A DNA stretch of 64,000 nucleotides. Origin: Nitrospira sp. ST-bin5 (lineage in GTDB: Bacteria; Nitrospirota; Nitrospiria; Nitrospirales; Nitrospiraceae). The notes beneath the pieces are model-generated. The model made no database searches and was not told the DNA's origin. It was given only the letters and a program-made list of their open reading frames with translations. Made by a program: the position numbers and the translations under genes. The DNA lies in assembly GCA_002083555.1 (NCBI GenBank), contig MSXN01000009.1:259860-323859 (forward strand), given 5' to 3'. Shown in pieces: positions 51,701-60,288 of this stretch. The first letter of the stretch is position 1. Every line of letters starts with the position of its first letter.

Positions 51701-53113
51701 TTAATTCGGCAGCGCTTCGACGCGGGATTTCGAGTCGATCCCTCTGCGCTTCAACTTTTCCACGAGTGTCGTGCGATTGACGTGGAGCAACTGCGCCGCG
51801 CGTGCGGTGACGCCGTTCGCCTTCCGCATGGCTTCGCCGATCAATTGATTCTCATATTGCTCAACTTCATTGGACAGATGAATTCCGTCTTCGGTAAAAC
51901 GGATGAACTGGTCCTTCATCTCGGGCTGACTTGCCATTTTCTTGTGCAGCTTCTCGGGCAAGTCGGCAACGGTCAAGAGCCCCTGTTTCTTGAGCACGAC
52001 CAAACGCTCGATCATATTTTCCAGTTCGCGAATATTCCCGGGCCAGTGAAAGGCCGTCAACACTTCCAGCGCCTCAGGGGCAAACCCCGTGATGGCGGCT
52101 TGTTTCATATGATTGAAGCGTTTCAGGAAATGTTCGATCAGCAAGGGAATATCGCTTTGCCGGTCGCGCAATGGCGGGGTAATGATCGGAATGACGTTGA
52201 GGCGATAAAAGAGATCTTGTCGGAACCGCTTCTCCTCGACCATTTTCTCCAGGTCCTGGTTGGTGGCCGCGACAATTCGAACATCGACCTGAATCGTCCG
52301 ACTCCCCCCTACCCGCTCAAAGGATCGTTCCTGTATCACCCTCAACAGTTTGACCTGAAGCGAGAGACTCATCTCGCCGACTTCGTCGAGAAAGATCGTT
52401 CCGCCATTGGCGAGTTCGAATCGGCCCATTCGCGTCTGGGCAGCGCCGGTAAAGGCGCCCTTTTCATGCCCGAACAATTCTGATTCGAGCAACGTTTCCG
52501 GAATGGCGCCGCAGTTGACCGGCACCATCGGGCGATCTTTACGGGAACTATTGAAGTGGAGCATGCGTGCAACCAATTCTTTTCCCGTTCCGCTTTCCCC
52601 CTGAATCAAGACGGTGCTGTCGCTGTCTGCGACCTTTTGCACAAAATCCAATACCTGCTGCATCGGTTCGCTGACGCCGATCAATTGCTCCAGGCGATAC
52701 TGCTCGCGCACGGCTTTCCGGAGAAATTGGTTTTCCTGGCGGAGACGTTGGAACTCGATGGCCTTCTTCACGACGACCACGACGGTATCGGGATCGAAGG
52801 GCTTCGTCACAAAGTCGAAGGCGCCCGCTTTCATCGCCTGGACCGCGCACTCGACGGTTCCGAATCCGGTCATGACGATAGGAATGATTTTCGAGTCGAT
52901 CCTCGTCACCCGCTCAATGACTTCGAGACCGTTAAAATCAGGCAGCTGGAAGTCTGTCACCAGAATCTGAACGGGATTCTCTTTGACGACTTGCATGCCG
53001 GTCGTGGCATCGGCAGCGACGGAGACGGTATAGCCTTCCGAAGACAGGGTCTCCTGCAGGACGTCACGCACCGCTTGGTCGTCATCAATGACTAAAACAT
53101 GAGGAGCAGTCAT
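51701..53113 (-). CDS. NtrC-type sigma-54-dependent response regulator
   Basis: A 470-residue regulator: REC (about 5-120, Asp in LVTDFQLPDFNG, Lys in FVTKPFD), AAA+ with GESGTGKELVARM and GHEKGAFTGAAQTR, and a Fis-type helix-turn-helix (VTARAAQLLHVNRTTLVEKLKRRG). It lies upstream of the TPR-kinase-regulator operon with its own terminator-like hairpin. It could be the top-level flagellar activator (FlrA/FleQ role), but unlike those it keeps a normal phospho-acceptor Asp, so a role outside motility is also possible. Confidence 0.88.
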   Translation of the reverse strand: MTAPHVLVIDDDQAVRDVLQETLSSEGYTVSVAADATTGMQVVKENPVQILVTDFQLPDFNGLEVIERVTRIDSKIIPIVMTGFGTVECAVQAMKAGAFDFVTKPFDPDTVVVVVKKAIEFQRLRQENQFLRKAVREQYRLEQLIGVSEPMQQVLDFVQKVADSDSTVLIQGESGTGKELVARMLHFNSSRKDRPMVPVNCGAIPETLLESELFGHEKGAFTGAAQTRMGRFELANGGTIFLDEVGEMSLSLQVKLLRVIQERSFERVGGSRTIQVDVRIVAATNQDLEKMVEEKRFRQDLFYRLNVIPIITPPLRDRQSDIPLLIEHFLKRFNHMKQAAITGFAPEALEVLTAFHWPGNIRELENMIERLVVLKKQGLLTVADLPEKLHKKMASQPEMKDQFIRFTEDGIHLSNEVEQYENQLIGEAMRKANGVTARAAQLLHVNRTTLVEKLKRRGIDSKSRVEALPN

Positions 53114-53236
53114 CAGATGGTTATTCCGAAGTGAGTGTAAAATGAATGCGCCTAGGATAAAGATCCTGCGTTATCAATGCAAGCATGACGAAGGATCAAA
53201 AGCTGAATCGGCAGCCGTATGTTTCTCGACCTATTC

Positions 53237-53266
53237 CTTGACAGAATATTTGGTGAGTTGCTAGGG
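53237..53266 (+). promoter_or_regulatory. Probable sigma-70 promoter of tRNA-Thr
   Basis: A perfect TTGACA at 53237-53242, an 18-base spacer and TAGGGT at 53261-53266 lie about 45 bases before the tRNA. The -10 element is poor. Confidence 0.4.
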
Positions 53267-53310
53267 TGCGCGTGGTTGCTGGCCCTATTGCATCAGGGCA
53301 CTTTCCTATG

Positions 53311-53385
53311 GCTGGCGTAGCTCAATGGCAGAGCAGCGGTTTTGTAAACCGCAGGTTGGAGGTTCAATTCCTCTCGCCAGCTCCA
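53311..53385 (+). tRNA. tRNA-Thr (anticodon UGU)
   Basis: The cloverleaf can be folded by eye. The 7-bp acceptor GCTGGCG/CGCCAGC is followed by discriminator T and an encoded CCA. The anticodon stem GCGGT/ACCGC encloses the loop TTTGTAA with TGT at 34-36, and the T arm contains GGTTCAATTCC. It marks the change from the flagellar block to accessory DNA and could be an integration site; no second copy of its 3' end was found in the window. Confidence 0.97.
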
Positions 53386-53600
53386 TTTTTCGCGGACTTA
53401 CGAGTAATATCCTCCACGCCTCAGCTCAAAGTGTTCACTAACTGTTCACCGATTTGGGTCCTCTTTAGTCCTCTCGGGTCAATCTGACTCTCCTTTGAGC
53501 GTGAAGTGACCTTCACTCAATTCCGGATACTCCCAGTTGAGCCACAGCTATATTGGCTATAACTCGTAGGTAAAGTATTAGCACTCTCGTCCCACTCTCC

Positions 53601-53629
53601 TTGACACTTCTCCACTGACGACCTAGTAT
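53601..53629 (+). promoter_or_regulatory. Sigma-70 promoter of the SRAP-umuDC cassette
   Basis: TTGACA (53601-53606), a 17-base spacer and TAGTAT (53624-53629). RNA would start near 53636, only about nine bases before the SRAP ATG, giving a nearly leaderless message. No operator could be identified with confidence. Confidence 0.6.
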
Positions 53630-53644
53630 TCAATGTACAACAAC

Positions 53645-54319
53645 ATGTGCGGACGCTTTACCCAAACGGCCTCGCCAGCGGTGATCGCCCAACAGTTTGG
53701 CGTCGTGGTCCCTCCCCTGTTCACCGCCCGGTACAACATTGCTCCCTCACAACCGGTGGCCGCGATACGGATCGAGCCGGGTACGACGAGCCGTCAGCTG
53801 GTGCTATTGCGCTGGGGCCTGATTCCGTCCTGGGCCAAAGACCCCAAGATCGGGCATCAGTGCATTAATGCCAAAGTCGAGACCGTGGCGGAGAAACCCT
53901 CGTTTCGTGCCGCGTTCAAGACCCGGCGCTGTCTCGTGATTGCCACGGGGTTCTATGAATGGCAGGTCCATGGGCTCAGGAAGCAGCCCATGTGGATCGG
54001 CTTAAAGAGTCACCGTCCCTTTGCCTTTGCCGGCTTGTGGGAGCACTGGCATCCCCCGGAAGGTGCGGACATCGAATCCTGTACGATCCTCACGACGGAA
54101 CCGAACGAGTTGCTGCAACCGATTCACAATCGGATGCCGGTCATTCTCGCCCCCGCGGCCTACGACCAGTGGCTCGACCCCACCGATCATCAGGCAGACT
54201 CCCTGAAAGCCTTGCTCCGTCCCTATCCGAGTGAGGAGCTCACGGCCTACCCGGTCAGTACCCTCGTGAATAACCCACGACACGACGCCCCGGACTGCCT
54301 TGAGCCCGTCTCGGTTTAG
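53645..54319 (+). CDS. SRAP/YedK-family abasic-site protein (HMCES-like)
   Basis: A 224-residue protein of the SOS response-associated peptidase family, which forms a covalent thiazolidine link to abasic sites in single-stranded DNA. The start is fixed at ATG 53645 because Cys2 (MCGRF) must become the N-terminus; an ATG four codons earlier would bury it and precedes the predicted RNA start. Other active-site regions are present: INAKVET (Asn), GFYEW (Glu) and IHNRMPVIL (His). It is the first gene of a three-gene cassette with umuD and umuC. Confidence 0.95.
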   Translation: MCGRFTQTASPAVIAQQFGVVVPPLFTARYNIAPSQPVAAIRIEPGTTSRQLVLLRWGLIPSWAKDPKIGHQCINAKVETVAEKPSFRAAFKTRRCLVIATGFYEWQVHGLRKQPMWIGLKSHRPFAFAGLWEHWHPPEGADIESCTILTTEPNELLQPIHNRMPVILAPAAYDQWLDPTDHQADSLKALLRPYPSEELTAYPVSTLVNNPRHDAPDCLEPVSV

Positions 54320-54357
54320 GACTACACTAGGCGCGGTCAATCTGGTGAGGGTCTCCG

Positions 54358-54789
54358 ATGCCGATGAATGTGGATGCCGTCTATACCCCCGATCTCTCGA
54401 CGCGATATGCGCTCCCGGTCTTTCTTGGTCGCCTGCCGGCAGGTTTTCCCTCTCCTGCTGACGACTATATCGAGGGGAAACTCGACTTGAATCGGCACCT
54501 CATCAAGCACCCGGCCGCCACGTTCTTTGTGCGCGTGACGGGCGACTCGATGCTGGAGGCCGGGATTCATTCTCGTGACATTCTGATCGTGGATCGTTCC
54601 CTGGAAGCCGTGGATGGCAACGTGATCGTGGCGGCACTAGACGGAGAGTTGACGGTCAAACGTCTCTACAAGCGGGATCAGACACTCCGTCTCCTTCCAG
54701 CCAATAAGAATTATCAGCCCATTGAGATTCAGGCCCACCAATCCTTTGAGATTTGGGGCGTCGTCACCAACGTCATTCACGCACTCTGA
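54358..54789 (+). CDS. umuD: UmuD-like S24 peptidase, DNA polymerase V subunit
   Basis: A 143-residue UmuD homologue. RecA-stimulated self-cleavage would occur at Ala28-Gly29 (LPAGFPSP), with Ser64 in GDSM and Lys101 in TVKRL as the catalytic pair. UmuD' binds UmuC to form the translesion polymerase. GAGGG lies shortly before the ATG. It lies 38 bases after the SRAP gene and eight bases before umuC. Confidence 0.95.
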   Translation: MPMNVDAVYTPDLSTRYALPVFLGRLPAGFPSPADDYIEGKLDLNRHLIKHPAATFFVRVTGDSMLEAGIHSRDILIVDRSLEAVDGNVIVAALDGELTVKRLYKRDQTLRLLPANKNYQPIEIQAHQSFEIWGVVTNVIHAL

Positions 54790-54797
54790 GCGGTTCC

Positions 54798-56063
54798 ATG
54801 CCTCCCATCTTTGCCCTGGTCGATTGCAATAACTTCTATGCCTCCTGCGAGCGGGTGTTTAATCCGAGGCTTGAGGGCAAGCCTATCGTCGTCTTGTCCA
54901 ACAATGACGGCTGTGTGGTCGCTCGGTCGAATGAAGCCAAGGCGCTTGGAATTGCGATGGGCGTGCCAGAGTTTCAGATTCGCCCGCTCCTTCGGGCCCA
55001 TCAAGTGCAGGTGTTTTCCTCGAACTACACGCTCTACGGCGACATGTCGCAGCGGGTGATGGAGACGCTGGAACAGTTCTGCCCGGATCTCGAAATCTAT
55101 TCAATAGATGAAGCCTTCTTGAGTCTGTCCGGCTTCACCTCTCGGAACTTTACGGAGTACGGCCGTACCATTCGCACCACCGTGAAACGCTGGACAGGTC
55201 TTCCGGTGTCGGTCGGCATCGCAGAAACCAAGACCCTCGCCAAGATTGCCAACCGTGTGGCGAAACGCACACCGGATACGAACGGGGTGTTCGATCTCCT
55301 GGCCTGTTCAGACCGAAACGCGCTTGGCCGGGTGCCGGTTGAGGATGTCTGGGGAATCGGGCGAAACCTCACCAGGCTTCTGAATCAGCATGGCATCATG
55401 ACGGCGCTCCAATTACGCGAGGTCGATGACCCGTGGATCCGGAAGCACCTGGGCATCGTGGGCCTTCGGTTGGTGATGGAGTTACGCGGAGTGTCTTGTC
55501 TGGATCTGGAAGAATGCCCCGCCCCGAAGCAGAGCCTGACATGCTCACGGGCGTTTGGACAGCTCATCAGCACCTTACCCAACATGGAAGAGGCGATCTC
55601 ATCCTATACGTCGCGTGTGGCGGAGAAGTTGAGACGCGAACGGCTGGCTGCAACGGTGTTAACGGTGTGTCTCACCACGAACGAATTCAAAGAAGGGCCG
55701 CATTACAGCAACGCGTTGACGCTGAAGTTACCCGTTGCGACCGACTCCACCTCGGACCTCATCAGGTCGGCGCTTAAGGGAATCCGCGCCATCTATCGAG
55801 ACGGGTATCACTACAAAAAAGCCGGGGTGATCCTGACAGGCCTGGTCGCTGCCAGTCAGGCACAGGCCGATCTGTTCGATTATCAAGACAGGAGAAAGTC
55901 CAAGCGGCTGATGTCCGCGCTCGATGCGATCAATGGTCGGTGGGGGGCAGACACGCTCCACTATGCGTCCAGCGGCATTCGCAAAGCCTGGAAGACGCAG
56001 TTTCAACATCGTTCGCCGGCCTATACGACGGATTGGGCTGCGTTGCCAATCGTAACGGCCTAG
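54798..56063 (+). CDS. umuC: Translesion DNA polymerase V catalytic subunit UmuC
   Basis: A 421-residue Y-family polymerase. The start is MPPIFALVDCNNFYASCERVF at 54798; a longer frame overlaps umuD and adds an unrelated leader. The catalytic metal ligands lie in LVDCNNFY and YSIDEAFL, and the GIAETKTLAKIANRVAK helix-hairpin-helix region and C-terminal UmuC domain are complete. It would copy past lesions together with UmuD'. Confidence 0.97.
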   Translation: MPPIFALVDCNNFYASCERVFNPRLEGKPIVVLSNNDGCVVARSNEAKALGIAMGVPEFQIRPLLRAHQVQVFSSNYTLYGDMSQRVMETLEQFCPDLEIYSIDEAFLSLSGFTSRNFTEYGRTIRTTVKRWTGLPVSVGIAETKTLAKIANRVAKRTPDTNGVFDLLACSDRNALGRVPVEDVWGIGRNLTRLLNQHGIMTALQLREVDDPWIRKHLGIVGLRLVMELRGVSCLDLEECPAPKQSLTCSRAFGQLISTLPNMEEAISSYTSRVAEKLRRERLAATVLTVCLTTNEFKEGPHYSNALTLKLPVATDSTSDLIRSALKGIRAIYRDGYHYKKAGVILTGLVAASQAQADLFDYQDRRKSKRLMSALDAINGRWGADTLHYASSGIRKAWKTQFQHRSPAYTTDWAALPIVTA

Positions 56064-56072
56064 CACATAAAT

Positions 56073-56088
56073 ACAACCATTAGGTTGT
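56073..56088 (+). terminator. Small hairpin after umuC
   Basis: The perfect 6-bp repeat ACAACC/GGTTGT with an ATTA loop lies ten bases after the umuC stop. No U-tract follows on the plus strand, so its role as a terminator is doubtful. Confidence 0.3.
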
Positions 56089-56173
56089 TACCGGCGTCAT
56101 CAAAGTTCCTAACTCAGTGTCTTTGAGACTGGCAGCAGGTCAGATAGACTTGCTACACACCGGAGGACTCTCC

Positions 56174-56446
56174 ATGCCTACAGTAGAAGCGAAAGCGAGG
56201 CCGACACCACTCACGCAACAACAGATTGCGGCGATTGCGGCCGCTCACCTCAATATGATCGCGCGTAAACTCAAGCTCACAGAGAAGCAATTCTTCGTCT
56301 ATTCCAAGGCATACCATAAAGCCAAGGACATGACCGGTATGGTTGACGACCCCGTCGGACTATTTCTCTACATCATGAAGGACTTCATAAAGAGACACCG
56401 AAGCGACGCACCGAAGCGGCGCACTAAATTGGTACTCGTTGCGTGA
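56174..56446 (+). CDS. Small uncharacterised protein (90 aa)
   Basis: I do not recognise this 90-residue protein. The start ATG 56174 follows GGAGGA by eight bases. The sequence is basic at both ends and helical in the middle (QQQIAAIAAAHLNMIARKLKLTEKQFFVYSKAYHKAKDMTG). It could be a small DNA- or RNA-binding accessory protein. It lies 110 bases after umuC on the same strand and before a stretch of degraded DNA. Confidence 0.55.
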   Translation: MPTVEAKARPTPLTQQQIAAIAAAHLNMIARKLKLTEKQFFVYSKAYHKAKDMTGMVDDPVGLFLYIMKDFIKRHRSDAPKRRTKLVLVA

Positions 56447-56511
56447 GGTTTGGATTCGCGGTGTCCGAAAGCTACAACTGCTTCAGGACCGTGCTTCCGT
56501 CACGCTTATAG

Positions 56512-56595
56512 AGCGTGGCTCGCCAGCTGATTGAGGCCGGATTGGCAGTGCCCTATGACGGTGGGACGAAGACTGCAAACTGGTGTCAGCATTGA
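56512..56595 (+). pseudogene. Remnant of a thermonuclease (SNase)-like gene
   Basis: A 27-residue tail, ending VPYDGGTKTANWCQH, resembles the C-terminus of staphylococcal-nuclease-like proteins (typical ending: AR.LI..GLAVPYDGGTK..WC). An in-frame TAG lies immediately upstream and no start or upstream domain is visible, so this is the last trace of a lost gene. The rest of the gap 56447-56980 holds only hairpins and no other recognisable gene. Confidence 0.5.
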
Positions 56596-56679
56596 GAGTG
56601 GGCTGCAAGGATATAAGCATCGTGGGCTCGACGGAATGCCTTGAGAACTGAATGATGCAGAAAGACCGAAACCTGTTGT

Positions 56680-56700
56680 CTCTAGGGCTCTAGAGTTTTA
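56680..56700 (+). terminator. Possible terminator in the 56.4-57.0 kb gap
   Basis: CTCTAG/CTAGAG stem with GGCT loop followed by TTTTA. It is short but has a U-rich tail. A second perfect hairpin (TGGCTTC/GAAGCCA) lies at 56753-56769 without such a tail. Confidence 0.35.
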
Positions 56701-56980
56701 AAATCTCGCCCCCTACCCCGACGCCTCGCTCCTCTGGTTCGTCACCGCCTGGTGGCTTCGGTGAAGCCAGGCTGCCACTTACCATACTGTCCGAATTTCC
56801 GGAGCCCCCTCACACCCAATCTAACCCTCAAGCTTGTCCCCAAACCATCCGATGAGACCCCAACTGGTCTGGACTTTCACACAGGCCCCACGAAGACATC
56901 GGGCCAGCACTCTCAGAATCAGTAATGCTAGACGCCGCCAACACAAGTCCCCTTTCCACCCACTACACAAGGACCCTCTC

Positions 56981-58990
56981 ATGTCGAGCCGCCACACCTC
57001 AGTCCACGACTACATCACCAGATTAGAACACCAGAACAATGCGCTCTTACGGTGGGTGTCACACGAACGGTGGACGGTCGAACAAACGACGATGTCCTTA
57101 TTACTAATCCAAACAGTGCTCTGCATGGATCGGTCCAGCGGCGCACGGTCATCGGAACTCCTCACGTGGTCCGAAACGACCGTCCGACCACTGGTCCGCC
57201 GACTCCTCCAGTATGCCCCCATGAGTTCACGAGCGGCCTTCTGGCGCAACCTTGCCGCATCGGTGCTCCAACAAGCGACCAACACCGTTCGAGCCGGCAG
57301 CCCTCGCTGGCAGACCCCCTGGTTTCATGAGGTCATTGATATTCCCGCGCCATCACTCAAATTGCTCTCGCCAGAGGGCACGCCCGATCGGCCGATCGAG
57401 ACCCGTGCGAAAGCCCTGGCCGCATTTCTGTCCGCACAACACTGGACCGTATACGAAATCCTCTGCGTGAGCACGATGGTCCAGTCGATGATGATGGATC
57501 AGGCAGACCCGGAGGCGACCTCCGACGTCACGGATCCGCTGCTTGATGTCACGGACATTCTGACAGAGCATCCCAGTCAGCTCGGTTGTTTTCTAATGAC
57601 CCTCTTGAGTATGGCGGGCGAGGCGTGGGTCGAAAAACCGCATCAACAACCACTAATCTGGGAAGAGAACACCGAGCAGGCCACCTACCAGCCGTTCTCC
57701 ACTCACTATCTGAATCCACTCCAACTCCCAGAGGCCCCGGCCACCCTTCCCTACGCCGCACAATGGAACAAGACGATCGCGCAGATCCTGGACGCCATTC
57801 ACCAGCACAACACCCACGACGCCCTCAACCACCTCCCACGTGTCTTAGCCATCAGCCATAGCTGGCCTGCCACGACCCCCTATCACGCACTCACGCAGGC
57901 CTTAGCGATCTTCACGACGCTCCTTGAGGACAACACGCCGTTCCCGCAGACCCAGTGGACGCAGTTAGAAGGCACCTTGCTTGCCGTCGACCCGCCGGCC
58001 CCACTCGATGCGCTCACGAATATCGTGCTGCATCTCATTGCCGTCCTCCGGGATCAGGACCGGCTCATCGACACCCTCCCGGTCTTACGCACCTGGCTCT
58101 ATACCATGGAACGCATCCATGGGCGGACCCATCCAGACACCCTGCTTGCCCTCCATGAACTGGCCGAAAGCCTGACGGATCTCTACCAGGTTGACGACGC
58201 CTATGCGCTCACCCACGATCTCCTGGAGCGCCGACGTGAGACCTACGGCCCCACCCATGAGGACACGCTTAGAACGACCAACAATCTTGGATCCCAAGCC
58301 ACACACCTCGGACGGTTTGACGAAGCCGAACGGCTCCTGCTTACCGTCCTCGCCCACACCGAATCGCGTGCGGACCTGCTCGCCCTCCGCGCCGCGGCGC
58401 GCGACAATCTGGCCTCCGTCTATGCCGGGCAGGAACAGTGGGAGCGGGCGATCGCCCACTATGAACAACTCTTAGACGAGACGGCCCATCTCACGGGTCC
58501 GGCCGCCAGAATACGCATTCCCTGTCTCTCCAATCTCGGCAACGCCTACATGTCGCTCAACCAATTCGACCACGCCGCACCGTTTTTAGAACAGGCCTAT
58601 GCCCTCACACGCGCCCCTGAGATCGTCGGCACCCTTGACGGCATTTTGGTCGCGATCCATTGGGCCATTACGCTCCAAACCCTCTCCCGCCATACGGAAG
58701 CCACGCCGATCCTGGAAGCCGTAGTGCCTCTGGCGCAACGAGTGCTGGGACCGACCCATCCAGAAAGCCTGCACGCACAACTCTATTTGGCCGCCAACTA
58801 TGAAAGTCGCAACCAGACCGCAGAGGCGGAACGACGACTCCAAGAGATTCTAACCATAGCCGACCGTGATCCCGACCGCCTCAAGCCCATCCTTCGACTG
58901 ACCCTGCACTTTATCATCAACCTGTACAACTATCATGGCCGGGATCATGAAGCAGCCCCCTTCCATCGTAAACTGGAGGAACTCTCCTGA
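56981..58990 (+). CDS. TPR-repeat protein of unknown function (accessory region)
   Basis: A 669-residue protein. The start MSSRHTSVHDY at 56981 has AAGGA seven bases upstream; the frame is open for 49 more codons but those look non-coding. The N-terminal half (about 1-330) is helical and unrecognised. The C-terminal half carries kinesin-light-chain-type TPRs, such as RIHGRTHPDTLLALHELAESL, YGPTHEDTLRTTNNLGSQATHLGRFDEAERLL and GPTHPESLHAQLYLAANYESR. No nucleotide-binding domain or signal peptide is visible. Codons are strongly C-ending, unlike its neighbours. Related TPR arrays often serve as ligand sensors, but no partner is adjacent. Confidence 0.8.
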   Translation: MSSRHTSVHDYITRLEHQNNALLRWVSHERWTVEQTTMSLLLIQTVLCMDRSSGARSSELLTWSETTVRPLVRRLLQYAPMSSRAAFWRNLAASVLQQATNTVRAGSPRWQTPWFHEVIDIPAPSLKLLSPEGTPDRPIETRAKALAAFLSAQHWTVYEILCVSTMVQSMMMDQADPEATSDVTDPLLDVTDILTEHPSQLGCFLMTLLSMAGEAWVEKPHQQPLIWEENTEQATYQPFSTHYLNPLQLPEAPATLPYAAQWNKTIAQILDAIHQHNTHDALNHLPRVLAISHSWPATTPYHALTQALAIFTTLLEDNTPFPQTQWTQLEGTLLAVDPPAPLDALTNIVLHLIAVLRDQDRLIDTLPVLRTWLYTMERIHGRTHPDTLLALHELAESLTDLYQVDDAYALTHDLLERRRETYGPTHEDTLRTTNNLGSQATHLGRFDEAERLLLTVLAHTESRADLLALRAAARDNLASVYAGQEQWERAIAHYEQLLDETAHLTGPAARIRIPCLSNLGNAYMSLNQFDHAAPFLEQAYALTRAPEIVGTLDGILVAIHWAITLQTLSRHTEATPILEAVVPLAQRVLGPTHPESLHAQLYLAANYESRNQTAEAERRLQEILTIADRDPDRLKPILRLTLHFIINLYNYHGRDHEAAPFHRKLEELS

Positions 58991-59435
58991 CCGCGATAAC
59001 TCAATAACTCGACCGCGAGGCTCGACGACGCCATGCTCTTGCTAGCGAGGACTTGGTGAGCCGCTGACGGGCTGGTCTGTTGAAGGACCACGGCCATGTC
59101 GCAGATTATCCGCCGCCTGTCCCGGACATTCCAACGAACGGAGAACCTCCCTACCGCAACACGCAGGCGTTGAACGGCCGCTTTTCAATTCGGCGATCGA
59201 CCGGTTTGGGTCGAGGACTACCATCGGCCACTTGGCGACAGTCGCTACGGCAAGCTCCGCGCCGAAAAGCAGCCGTTCATGAGAGATGGTGCTCGCTTCG
59301 CGCTACGCTTGGCTGAAATGGGTCTGAGTCGGCTGGGGGAGGGTCGTAGAACACCCGCTTATCGGCGTCCACAAAACCTGCCCAAATGTCTTCCCGTAAG
59401 TTCTCGAAGTCGTGTGACTCAAAAATTCGACTAGC
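58991..59435. other. Non-coding gap between TPR gene and hypothetical gene
   Basis: About 445 bases without a convincing gene on either strand. Short open frames exist but show no recognisable protein sequence or ribosome site. Apart from the hairpin at its right end, I see nothing in it. Confidence 0.5.
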
Positions 59436-59467
59436 GCCGTCCCTAAATCAGATGATTGGGGGACGGC
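59436..59467 (-). terminator. Terminator after the 59.5 kb hypothetical gene
   Basis: The 8-bp outer stem GCCGTCCC/GGGACGGC encloses a further pairable AATCA/TGATT segment and begins at the stop codon. The minus strand then reaches TTTTT after ten bases. Confidence 0.55.
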
Positions 59468-60198
59468 TATGATAAGGGCGGATAGCATGCATACTCGTTA
59501 TTGCCACGTTCGTCGGCCATGCCGGTGAAAATGAAGAGATGTACCCCTGAAGGATTGCCGACTTGTTCGATCGCAGCTCGAACAGCTTTTTGATATTCAG
59601 CAGCGTCATTAAGCGCCTTAGAGGGCTGGGAATCCATCGCTACTACGACGAGCCCGGCATCACAGTCATGTTCCTTAATGGTGGTGTTGACTTGAGGCAG
59701 TTTCTCGTCGAGCCTTTTTCGAAGATACTGAGCGAAGTCTGATCCGGGATTCTCAGGATCAGCATACCTGAAAGATAGCTCACTGGATCTGAAGACCTCT
59801 ACTGCGTACAGCTTTCCCTCACGCTTTGCTAAGAAATCTGCTTCCTTTCGGTTGGAGAGAGGTCGCAGTGGCTTGGGCTGCGAGAACCCATGCTGACCCA
59901 GTATGTTAATGGCTCGAAGGATGCCCATCATTGCCTGGAAATTACTCGAATCGAAATCATTCTTCCCAAGGCCTAATGCTTCAAACAATTGGCCAGGTGA
60001 CATCTCAGCAGCGCGACTGGTAAGGGCAAACAGTTCATTGATTCCTCGCCATGTCGTCTCTTCCCCCTGCTTTTGGATGGCCTGCACGAGTCGATGTTGT
60101 TCAAAGCCCTTACGGCTAAGAAGCCGGTCATAGTAGCTCCAAATTTGTTGGGGGATATCCGTGTACTTGCCCCGATCAATAGTGTCTGCCAAGATCAC
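59467..60198 (-). CDS. Uncharacterised protein, possible PD-(D/E)xK-like fold
   Basis: I do not recognise this 243-residue protein. The N-terminal half is helical. The segment NRKEADFLAKREGKLYAVEVFRSSE (about 110-140) resembles the core of PD-(D/E)xK nucleases (acidic residue, beta hairpin, then E-x-K), but the Lys position is Phe, so catalysis is doubtful. A later strand reads CDAGLVVVAMDSQ, and the C-terminal region has HLFIFTGM. It is divergent from the RelA-domain gene, with a 90-base gap to the small frame between them. It might be an accessory or immunity factor; that is only a guess from position. Confidence 0.65.
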   Translation of the reverse strand: MILADTIDRGKYTDIPQQIWSYYDRLLSRKGFEQHRLVQAIQKQGEETTWRGINELFALTSRAAEMSPGQLFEALGLGKNDFDSSNFQAMMGILRAINILGQHGFSQPKPLRPLSNRKEADFLAKREGKLYAVEVFRSSELSFRYADPENPGSDFAQYLRKRLDEKLPQVNTTIKEHDCDAGLVVVAMDSQPSKALNDAAEYQKAVRAAIEQVGNPSGVHLFIFTGMADERGNNEYACYPPLS

Positions 60199-60288
60199 GC
60201 CTCCTTAGTTCGTGTGACGACTCATCGATAGGCCAACAGATTGAATTTTCTGCTGCTTCGAGACTGCCAGAGACTTTGATGGTCATCT

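Noticed and set aside
59042..59316. Short plus- and minus-strand open frames in the 59.0-59.4 kb gap
   Set aside because: No ribosome sites, no recognisable protein sequence, and overlapping frames on both strands.
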